DNA of 40,888 nt from Tubiluchus corallicola (taxonomy: Eukaryota; Priapulida; Priapulimorpha; Priapulimorphida; Tubiluchidae): contig JAQGDQ010000621.1 of the NCBI GenBank assembly GCA_030141605.1, positions 1 to 40,888 on the forward strand, read 5' to 3'. The position numbers and the translations under genes are program-made. Under the pieces are notes generated by a model. It made no database searches. It was given only the letters and a program-made list of their open reading frames with translations, and was not told the origin of the DNA. Shown here piece by piece: positions 1-10,500 of this stretch (positions are counted from its first letter, which is position 1; each line of letters opens with the position of its first letter).

Positions 1-57
1 CCCGTAAAGGGCAATAGTTTAGCTTGTTCATTTTTGTATCAGTAACTAAAGGGTTAC

Positions 58-183
58 CTGAGTGTCGTCCTCCTCGGACACCCTCACTCTATCAGTGAGA
101 ACGATCTCTTCCTCGTTCCTGTACCATGTGACAAGAGGTTTCGGTATTCCATGGATCTTGCTAGTAAATTTCACATCTTGATC
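58..183 (-). CDS. Antisense duplicate of Ig exon (mirror of 4701-4826)
   Basis: On the minus strand this equals the 126-nt exon at 4701-4826 without a difference, with intact splice sites (CTCAG acceptor, GTAACC donor). It lies downstream of the 1897-2086 exon on the same strand, in the same order as in the right arm. No third exon follows before the window edge, because the duplication ends at position 40. Confidence 0.6.
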
Positions 184-333
184 CTGAGACAGACATCAAC
201 AATCAAAATTAGTGTTTGCGAAAACTTACAAGATTTGGCGCTTAAGAAACCGGTTGACAACTTTCCAGTCATTTATGCAAGTGAAAGATTATTTAAATTT
301 GAAACGAGATGTAACGTTTAAATTTACTATTGC

Positions 334-334
<1 letters not shown>

Positions 335-398
<64 letters not shown>

Positions 399-657
399 TC
401 AATAATCTTTATTTAAAGTCGGCTTTTGAATGAACAATTAACAGTAGCTCAAAGAGCTATTATCGCCAACTGTAAATAACAAACTTCAACTACATAACAG
501 AGACCATTATTACCACACTTTTAACCTAAGTACTACGCGCCAGGCAGGGCAACAGCAGGTACCACTTTTAAAGTCTTTGGTATGACCCAGCCACTGTATC
601 GAACTCACAACCTCCCAATGGGAAGTGGACACGTTACCACTAGACTAAACCATCTGG
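335..657 (-). repeat. tRNA-derived SINE with ATT tail (left arm)
   Basis: This is the mirror copy of the SINE at 4212-4551, but with many substitutions, including a damaged B-box (GAGTTCGATAC). It differs from its partner far more than the sequence around it does. The poly-Asn reading frames here come only from the AAT run. Confidence 0.8.
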
Positions 658-1167
658 TCTAAAATACAGTTTTAACGCAAAAGGAGTGCAGCAATGTAAG
701 TTAAATTTTGAACAGGACATAGGAAATTCACAACAGCAGGGATAGAGCAGATGGCATATAGTATACAGCAAAGTCCTCACTTAATGATACCCCACTAAGC
801 GAAGTTTCATTTTAACAATACTAGTTTTTTCGGGCCCCTTTTTGAGCTAGCGTCACATGTTTCATTTTAGCGATAACTTCCTATCCTCACTTTAAGCACT
901 ATATCTTGTTTACTGCACTTGCACTTTATAAATGAAGCCTACTGTTTAACCCAGATCACTGTATGGTTATTATGCTGGTAATAATTTGCCGGAATAAAAT
1001 TATAACAGGCAGTCAGATCACAATGATTCGTTGCTTTTCCACCTTTAGACAAAATTCTTTAGTTGACAAAACGTTCTCATGTTACACAGTTAATTACTGC
1101 ATTCACCTCATTTGCATATTAGCAACAATAAAAATGACCCTAATAATGAACACATCTATAAATACAG

Positions 1168-1824
1168 GTATGCTTGCATAGCAAAATCGTCCATAAGTCG
1201 GCAATTAAGTTTTTCTAGTTATTCACATATCCTGAATCTCCATTTCATGAGGATCATTTTGATACCAAGCTCATCACTCTATGTTATTTCTAAGCTGAGA
1301 TAATCCACGTTGAAGTTGAGGTGCAGGCTGCACACTGAAAAACATAACCTTGAGAAAATCACTGTTAAAGTTAGCCATTGTTTTTGTCACGTTTCTACAA
1401 AACACTTAGCAACCGTACAAATGTTGGTTGCTACGGACTTTGCAAGAACACATTGAAGTTATGTTTAAATCCAGTAGATGGCTCTTCCAGACGAAGATCT
1501 GGGCTTGGCAACAGAAAAACCCGAACCAACGAGCCACAAACAGAGTTTGAACATACAAGTTTTTTTACAATTTTATAATTGCATTTCTAGTTTCTAGTCA
1601 GAAAACTGGGTACGGGGTTATAAAATCAAATTTTTAGTATTTTTTAAACATTTTCTTGATAATTTGACACTAGAATATAAAGGTCCAATATATTTAGCGT
1701 TTGTTTTCATAAAAAACAAAAAATTGACAATTTGACCAAATTTTTGGTGCATTCTACTTTGAAGCATCATAATGTAGTTTTAACTATGTCGACTTACTGA
1801 CGATTTTGGTTTGCAAGCACACAT
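1168..1824. mobile_element. 660-bp terminal-inverted-repeat element, copy in left arm
   Basis: Mirror of the copy at 3042-3706. The stretch 1480-1820 differs from its partner by many substitutions and a small deletion, while the rest of the arm matches closely. Confidence 0.72.
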
Positions 1825-1896
1825 ATATGCATGAAGATCATTTTCAACTAAATTAACATACATTAAAAAGCGACCAAATAAGGAAAGCATTTTCAC

Positions 1897-2086
1897 CTGT
1901 ACTATTCTCTGATCTCTCAGAGGCTGCACTAACGTCGGCGCCTCCTTTATCTGCTCTACCAGTAGCTCGGCCGTGCAGCTGGCCGTACCAAACTGATTAG
2001 TAGCCTTGCAAGTGTAAGAAGAACCGTCTTCTAGTGCCACATTCCTGATGGTGAAGGAAACGGAACCGTCTTCGACCACGTCAATG
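1897..2086 (-). CDS. Antisense duplicate of Ig exon (mirror of 2780-2969)
   Basis: Read on the minus strand, this is base-for-base identical to the 190-nt exon at 2780-2969, including its AG acceptor and GT donor. It encodes the C-terminal half of an Ig domain (strand F with Y-T-C-K-A-T-N) plus the first strand of the next. It is intact, but it lies opposite to the gene. It could be a second divergent gene copy, a non-used duplicate, or an assembly inversion. Confidence 0.6.
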
Positions 2087-2216
2087 CTAAATAATGATAA
2101 ATAAAGCTTTTATTGTTTATTTATTTCACATCAACACAAATACACAATTAATACAGTAAAAGAAACATTACATTTTCTGCTAAATATGTCGTGTAGTTGA
2201 TTGTCGACTACGTCTA

Positions 2217-2649
2217 TATTCCTGCTAAACCTAGAACAGAAATTAAGACCTTAAACTACGAACTTTATGCACGAACAAGAAATAATAACAAAGACGAATT
2301 TTGCTTAAAGGAAGGGTCGAGTTTTCTGGGAAATTACGCTTATTTCAATGTACGCGAAAAATGTTAGAAAGATTTAGTAACAAATATTCTCAATTTTGTG
2401 TTTGCCGATTTCTGTTGGAAATTTTTCGTTTTAAGAATTCTAAAAATGGGTCCGTGTTATTGGACGTAATGCGTTGCTGTCTCTTTCCAGACCTTGTAGC
2501 TGCTTCTTTATTGTTTATTTATTTCACTTCAACACAAATACACAATTAATACATTAAAAGAATTCAATCAATCAATAATTCAATGAATAACAAACAGTAA
2601 GGTACATAATAGGAAGCAAATTTTGGAAAAAAATGATTTAAACTGTCTT
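2217..2649. other. Spacer of the inverted repeat
   Basis: This is the unique centre of the palindrome, 433 bp and AT-rich. At about 2500-2562 it carries a further partial copy of the stretch found at the inner end of both arms (about 2104-2163 and its mirror), containing a TTTATTTATTTCAC core. No exon-like reading frame with splice sites was seen. Confidence 0.7.
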
Positions 2650-2779
2650 TAGACGTAGTCGACAATCAACTACACGACATATTTAGCAGAAAATGTAATG
2701 TTCCTTTTACTGTATTAATTGTGTATTTGTGTTGATGTGAAATAAATAAACAATAAAAGCTTTATTTATCATTATTTAG

Positions 2780-2969
2780 CATTGACGTGGTCGAAGACGG
2801 TTCCGTTTCCTTCACCATCAGGAATGTGGCACTAGAAGACGGTTCTTCTTACACTTGCAAGGCTACTAATCAGTTTGGTACGGCCAGCTGCACGGCCGAG
2901 CTACTGGTAGAGCAGATAAAGGAGGCGCCGACGTTAGTGCAGCCTCTGAGAGATCAGAGAATAGTACAG
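2780..2969 (+). CDS. Ig exon: C-terminal half of Ig-1 and start of Ig-2
   Basis: Acceptor TTTAG before 2780 and donor CAG|GTGAAA after 2969. It translates to the strand D-G end of an I-set Ig domain: S-F-T-I-R, then D-G-S-S-Y-T-C-K-A-T-N-Q-F-G, then A-E-L-L-V-E. The first strand of the next Ig follows (A-P-T-L-V-Q-P). The exon ends in phase 0. Its upstream partner, with the N-terminal half of Ig-1, is not found before it. Instead the antisense arm of the palindrome lies there, so the partner should be beyond the left edge, or the assembly is broken here. Confidence 0.85.
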
Positions 2970-4468
2970 GTGAAAATGCTTTCCTTATTTGGTCGCTTTT
3001 TAATGTATGTTAATTTAGGTGAAGATAATCTTCATGCATATATGTGTGCTTGCAAACCAAAATCGTCAGTAAGTCGACATAGTTAAAACTACATTATGAT
3101 GCTTCAAAGTAGAATGTACCAAAAATTTTGTCAAATGTCAATTTTTTGTTTTTTAGAAAAACAAATGCTAAATATATTGGACTTTTATATTCTAGCATCA
3201 AATTATCAAGAAAATGTTTAAAAAATACTAAAAATTTCATTTTATAACACTGCACTCACTTCTCTGACTAGAAACTAGTACTGCAATTGTAAAAAAAACT
3301 CGTATTTTCAAACTCCGATAGTAGCTCATGGAAGCAGTCATTTTGCTTCGGTTTTTTTCTGTTGCCAAGCCCAAATCTTTGTCAGGAAGAGCCATCTACT
3401 GGATTTAAACATAACTTCAATGTGTTCTTGCAAAGTCCGTAGCAACCAACATTTGTACGGTTGCTAAGTGTTTTGTAGAAACGCGACAAAAACAATGGCT
3501 GACTTTAACAGTGATTTTCTCAAGGTTATGTTTTTCAGTGTGCAGCCTGCACCTCAACTTCAACGTGGATTATCTCAGCTTAGAAATAACATAGAGTGAT
3601 GAGCTTGGTATCAAAATGATCCTCATGAAATGGAGATTCAGGATATGTGAATAACTAGAAAAGCTTAATTGCCGACTTATGAACGATTTTGCTATGCAAT
3701 CATACCTGTATTTATAGATGTGTTCATTATTAGGGTCATTTTTATTGTTGCTAATATGCAAATGAGGTGAATGCAGTAATTAACTGTGTAACATGAGAAC
3801 GTTTTGTCAACTAAAGAATTTTGTCTAAAGGTGGAAAAGCAACGAATCATTGTGATCTGACTGCCTGTTATAATTTTATTCCGGCAAATTATTACCAGCA
3901 TAATAACCATACAGTGATCTGGGTTAAACAGTAGGCTTCATTTATAAAGTGCAAGTGCAGTAAACAAGATATAGTGCTTAAAGTGAGGATAGGAAGTTAT
4001 CGCTAAAATGAAACATGTGACGCTAGCTCAAAAAGGGGCCCGAAAAAACTAGTATTGTTAAAATGAAACTTCGCTTAGTGGGGTATCATTAAGTGAGGAC
4101 TTTGCTGTATACTATATGCCATCTGCTCTATCCCTGCTGTTGTGAATTTCCTATGTCCTGTTCAAAATTTAACTTACATTGCTGCACTCCTTTTGCGTTA
4201 AAACTGTATTTTAGACCAGACGGTTTAGTCTAGTGGTAATGCGTCTGCTTTCCGTCTGGGAGGTCGTGAGTTCGAACCAGCGGCCGTGTCATACCAAAGA
4301 CCTTTAAAAATGGTACCTGCTTTTGCCCTGCCTGATGCGTGGTATTTAGGGTAAAAGTGGGGTAATAATAGTCTCTGTTATGTAGGTGTAGGTTGTTATT
4401 TACAGTTGGCGATAATAGCTCTTTCAGCTAATGTTAATTGTTGACTCAAAAGCCGACTTTAAATAGAG

Positions 4469-4550
<82 letters not shown>

Positions 4551-7500
4551 GCAATAGTAAATTTAAACGTTACATCTCGTTTCAAATTTAAATAATCTTT
4601 CACTTGCATAAATGACTGGAAAGTTGTCAACCGGTTTCTTAAGCGCCAAATCTTGTAAGTTTTCGCAAACACTAATTTTGATTGTTGATGTCTGTCTCAG
4701 GATCAAGATGTGAAATTTACTAGCAAGATCCATGGAATACCGAAACCTCTTGTCACATGGTACAGGAACGAGGAAGAGATCGTTCTCACTGATAGAGTGA
4801 GGGTGTCCGAGGAGGACGACACTCAGGTAACCCTTTAGTTACTGGTTTCCCATTTCAAGCATAGCTTAGTTTTTAATCTTGCGGAGTGGTTTGATGCCAT
4901 GCTTGGTCACTACAGCAATGCTCTGAAACCGACACTGATTTAAGTGTACCTTAGTTTGTAATATTGCGGGTGGTTTGATGCCATGCTTGGTCAATTTTAA
5001 CAAATAATCTGAAAATGACTTTAATTTGAAGCATAGCTTAGCTTTTAATCTTGCGGAGTGGTTTGATGCCATGCTTGGTCATTTCAGCAACGCTCTGAAA
5101 TCGACGCCGACTTAAGCTCATCTGGCAAATTTCTTTTTGCCTTTGGCTGAAATGTTCCATATATTGACATTTCTTCCTATTTGGATTGTCTTATTGTTTT
5201 CCATGTGGCTGCTTCTACACAGAATTCTCCTAGGTGGTCCATGGTGCTCAAGGGTGTGTGAAGACATGATACCCTAAGCTGTTGGGCAATTGCTTTGGTC
5301 CAGAGTAACTTTATTTTGGAGATTTATTTTGGCCGTAATATGAAGACATGCCGTTTTATTTCTGGAAATTTTTTGCAACAAAGAATGTATCGAACGCGTT
5401 TGTGTTACTGCAGGTACTGGAGATCGGTAAATGTACTTCTGATGATGTGGGATATTACAGTCTGACGGCTTCCAATCCTGCTGGAGAGGTAACTACCGTG
5501 GCACATCTGGAGGTTGTGCGTAAGTACCCTAAATCATTTACATTTGACCAGTGTCCAGTTAACGCATTGTGATATAAAGTATAGTAATGGATAGTGGAAT
5601 CCCCTTCAATGCAGTGAATAAGACAGTAGATTGTCACATTTGGAGATTGCATGTTGGCGGGGACTGGTTTGATGCCATGTTTGGTCAATTTTAACATATA
5701 ATCTGAAAGTGACTCCGATTTCAAGCATAGCTTACTTTTTAATCTTGCGGAGTGGTTTGATGCCATGCTTGGTCACTTCAACAATGCTCTGATACCGACT
5801 CCGACTTAAGGGTAGCTTAGTTTCCAATCTTGCAGGTGGTTTGATGCCATGCATGGTCAATTTTAATAAATAATCTGAAAATGACTCCAATTTCAAGCAT
5901 AGCTTAGTTTTTAATCTTGCATAGTGGTTTGATGCCATGCTTGGTCACTTCAACAATGCTCTGATACCGACTCCGACTTAAGTGTACCTTAGTTTCTAAT
6001 CTTGCGGGTGCTTTGATGCCATGCTTGGTCAAATTCTACAATACTCTGAAAATGACGCAAATTTTAAGCATTCCTTGGTGTCTAATCTTATCTTATTCAA
6101 TGCAAAAAGCAGATTTTAATGATACTTTAAACTTTAGTAAAACCCTCTTGTGTTTGTTCAGAAAGGTAAAAAATGTGAGATATTTGCAATGACTAATTTC
6201 AATTGCAAGTTATTTGTCTCGTTTACACAATATACAGTATTTAATTATGAAGAAAATACGAGAGGGGGTGGCGAAAGACCAGGAGGTCACCTAGCAGCCA
6301 CATAGATTAAGAGAAAACTATGTGCAGAGTGCAGTCGACCCTCGTTAAACCGGACCCCGTTAGCCCGGATATCGGATTTCCGACCGAGCCCGAGCGCTAA
6401 ACACAACACCCCTGCCAACTCACCACGATATACATATACTGTACTTTTTTATTATTTAAACTGTACAATAATTTATTTATCCTCACAGGTAAACAAGTAA
6501 TATACAGTATAGTATATAGTGCACAGTATATAGTGCAATGTATGTAGGCCTTATTAAGGTGATTATTCCTGTATAATATAGGCCATATATAGGCATATCG
6601 GACAATTGGCTAAACCGGACCACCACCCCCCCACCCCCAATTAGTCCGGTTTATCGAGGGTTGACTGTATGTATAAAAATCTGCACTGGTACAAACCAGA
6701 TCGTTGGGAAGCAGAGCTTTTCAAACAAACGGGGAACGACACTTAAATTGTCATCGAAATGTGCTTGAGTTTGCGGCTGCATTTTGATATAACAATAATT
6801 TTTTTTTAATTTTCCAGAATAATTAACGTGCATGATTCCTGCTTACCTAATTGACGTGACCTTTGACCTTTGGATGCTTCGTGTGCTGGCATTTGTAGCA
6901 GAAACATCAAGCGTGGCTTGCTCTACATTTAACGCTAAATGATGCGGTTGTCATGGTTACAGCATGATGTCATTGTAGTCTGTTCATAATCAGCGCTGTT
7001 AAATTTTGTGCATTTTTTTGTTAGTAGGTGTAATTTGCATGATTTTTCGTGATGAAAGATTATCCCTGTCTTAAGGCATGGCGTTATTACTTCTATCATG
7101 TGTATAATTATCTGTATTATTGTATTTCAAGCATTCTGTGCATATTTTTTATATTTGTGGCATGTTTTTTATAATGAATACTGCAAGGCATGACAAATAC
7201 AGGATTTTTTACTATTGGATAGTATGTATTTTATTGTATAGTATAGTATAGTATTGTATGTGTAAATTGTCTTCCAAGCTTATATTATACAAGCTAAACA
7301 TTTGTTACTCATATTTTAGGCAGCTAGGTGAATATCTTGTGACTAACTGTGCATTTTGATATTGCATTAGCATTATTGATTTTTATCTGTAAATATTGAA
7401 CTCATTTTTTCATAACTCTTTAGTATTCATTAACGAACACTTTAAATATTAAGTTGTGACGATTTGCGCATACGTGTGCGTAACGTAGTGTAATATAGTA

Positions 7501-10500
7501 GCGAAATCTGAGAAATTTTTAAAATTTTCTAACTACGGCAGTGTTAATTACAAGTGAGTTTTTATGCACATAGGAAATAATTGTTATTAATGTTTTTTAA
7601 AATATATTTTAGTACAAAAAGTTTTGTCTTCTGCATGGGTGTTTGTTGTGCATTTAAATCTGACTTGACAGGTGATATGAGTGTGGAAATTAATTTGCGC
7701 TGCTTGCAAACCAAAACCGTCCATAAGTCTGCATAGTTAAAACTGCATTATGAGACTTGAGAGTAGAATGCACCAAAAATTTGGTCAAATGTGAATTTTC
7801 TGTTTTTTATAAAAGCACATGCTAAACATAGTGGACTTTTATATTCTAGAAAATATTCAAAAAATACTAAGAATCTAATTTTGTAACCCCTTATACACTT
7901 TTCTGGCTAGAAACTAGTTCTGCAATTGTGAAAAAACTCGTGTTTTTAAACGCTGATTGTAGCTCCTGGAAGCAGCCATTTTGCTTCGGAGTTTTTTCTA
8001 TTGCCAAGCCCAAATCTTCGTCAGGAAGAGCCATCTACTGGATTTAAACATAACTTCAATATGTCCTTGCAAAGTCCATAGCAACCAACATTTGTACACT
8101 TGCCAAGTGTTTTGTAGAAATGCAACAAAAAACAACGGCTGACTTTAACACCAATTTTCTCAAGATTATGTTTTCCAGCACGTAGCCTGCACCTCAACTT
8201 CAACATGGATTTTCTCAGCTTAGAAATAACATAGAGCAATGAACTTGGTATCAAAATAATCCTCATTTACTCTAAACAAGGCCCTTCAATATTGAACTTA
8301 AGCAAACAGAGACATCATCAAATTTACCATAAAAAAGTTTTATGTAATTAAAAAACTAACTGTTACTTAAATTTTGCCATTAATTTTATTAAATTCGTGG
8401 CTTCCTTCCTAATGAAATCGGAGGTTTGAAATTGCATTTCCCTCAAAATTTATGCATAAACTTGATAAAATCCTAAACAAAAGATATTGTTTGCTTACTA
8501 ATAGCCTAAATTGTCGCAGTTCAAGCTAGAAGTAAAAAAATTAAAGTAATTTTGCTGTAGAGTAAAGTAACTGATATGTACTAGTTAAGCTTATCAGTTA
8601 GTTAATTAACAGCGTATTTAGTAAACACATGTTGTCATTACTTGAGAAGCCTCGTATTACATTTTGTAACACACCACAGACAATTACTGCGCACTGCTTC
8701 TATATAAGTGCCACATAACGAATAGGTGCAAAGTATTACACAACAAGCTGTTGCGCAGCCTGCTTGAATATAGGGATGCATTTTATAACACACCGCAGAC
8801 AGTTACTGGGCACAGCTTCTATATAAGTGCCACATAACGAATAGGTGCAAAGTATTGCACAACAAGCTGTTGCGCAGCCTGCTTGAATATAGGAAAGCGC
8901 CATGCAAATGTAATTAATAATGGCCAAGTAGAAACGAGGTTAATTGTGTTTCTAATACACCACAAGTAATTGTTTAATCTGCTGATTACATAAACAACTA
9001 TAAATTCACAATAGAGATGGGTGAGACAGAACTATCAGTCTAAGGCATCGTAAAGTGTTGATACGCCCCTGAATGTGTCTCACGTTACTATGCGAATTAC
9101 AGGGAATGTCTAATACACGACGTAGAGATTTCTTAACCTACAGCTAAAGTGCTAATATTTTTATTAGACAAAATATGAATAGCGACGCTATAGAAAGTGA
9201 GCTGTATGAATTAAGAAACCTTAGTGAAATCTTTTGTTTATTTAGAAGGGAAAAAGTTGAGTTTGGGGTATTCACAATGACTAAGTTCAATTTATTTATC
9301 TCCTTTACACAATGTACAAAATTTAATTATGAATAATACTACATTGACATGCAGTGATGAAAAACCAAGAGGTCACCCAACAGCCACATAGACGAAGATA
9401 TAATATAATCGAATCAAGATACTTTTAAACTATTGTTGAAACATGTAAAATAATAATTTGTTTTGATAAGAAACAAAATTCTGGTGCAAGATTCAACGTC
9501 AGAAATAACTAAGATGCACGGTTTAATTTCAATTCAATTTAATTTATTTATTAACTGCAAAAATTATCAAAATACATTATTATTTTGTTCAAATGAAAGA
9601 AAGATTAGATAGTCAAAAGCAGAGAAATGTTTAATACAATGTGGCTTTCTGAACAATTTGACCACTAGCATTGCTACTACTGTATGTACGTTACTTTTGA
9701 GAATTCACATAAAAAACCTCTTTGCTTAGGATCATTTGGAAAACAGCAGCTCACTTCTCTAAATGTGACATCCCTGGTTTATATCTAGTGGACGAACAAT
9801 TATTAAAAATGTGTCAAGCTCCCAAGTAGGCAACTCTGTGTTCTTCAGCAGCATATACTTAAGGATAACAAATTCAGTATATGAGGGAACTTTTATGGCT
9901 TTATAGATGGTTGCATATAGACTAAACTGTTTGTGGTTTGTTAGAATTTGGGAAAACAAGAATTCTCTACGGCACTTTTGTTCATGGAAAAAGCAGCGAA
10001 ATGAAATATTTTTTAACCAATTGAAGCCTATGAAATTTTTGGCTAACAATGTACCAAAATTGAATACAATCAAGTCACTAAGGGGCCGTCCACATATAAC
10101 GATATCAAATTTAGGATAAGAGGTGGCAGGAGACCTGATAACACCATTATATAACGCAAGGTAGGTAGGTGATTTAGCCATGACCTTACGCTTTTTCGCA
10201 CGTGAATGGCAGCAGCAGACGATGTTACAAATTCCCAGTTAATTAACGCAAGTGACGTTGCCTGTCCTTGGAAGGATGAAGAGTAAAATGTACAAAAAGC
10301 CACATCAATGTGACGTCGATATCAATATAAAAGGGGTAGGAAGGTGGTGGGGTGTATGATACTGTCATTGTAATGCAAGGTAGGTAGGTCATCTCAATCG
10401 ACCGAAAACTTGATATCCCTATATGTGGACGGCCCCTTAGTGACTTGATTGTATTAAATTTTGGTACACTGTTAGCCAAAAATTTCATAGGCTTCAATTG

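Larger units (their letters stand above)
40..2216. repeat. Left arm of large inverted repeat
   Basis: The sequence 40-2216 is the reverse complement of 2650-4844, apart from patchy differences and microsatellite length. The outer homology stops at position 40; the right arm diverges after 4844. The arm carries antisense copies of two Ig exons, a SINE with an ATT tail and a 660-bp terminal-inverted-repeat element. Positions 1-39 are unrelated to the right-arm flank and show nothing recognisable. Confidence 0.95.
2650..4844. repeat. Right arm of large inverted repeat
   Basis: This is the mirror copy of 40-2216. It carries the two Ig exons in sense orientation, continuous in frame with the rest of the gene, so it is probably the original or functional arm. 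Several hundred bases (for example about 3710-4200 against 660-1170) look identical between arms, while the dispersed elements inside the arms differ clearly. Confidence 0.95.

Noticed and set aside
212-433. Poly-asparagine reading frames at 212-433 and on the minus strand at 4424-4672
   Set aside because: They come from the AAT/ATT microsatellite tail of the SINE in each palindrome arm.
4219-4290. A possible functional tRNA gene
   Set aside because: A and B boxes are present, but the sequence continues into a SINE body and ATT tail, and no complete cloverleaf with acceptor stem was seen.
8736-8927. 63-codon minus-strand frame with internal repetition
   Set aside because: The repetition is the 120-bp tandem duplication, and nothing suggests translation.
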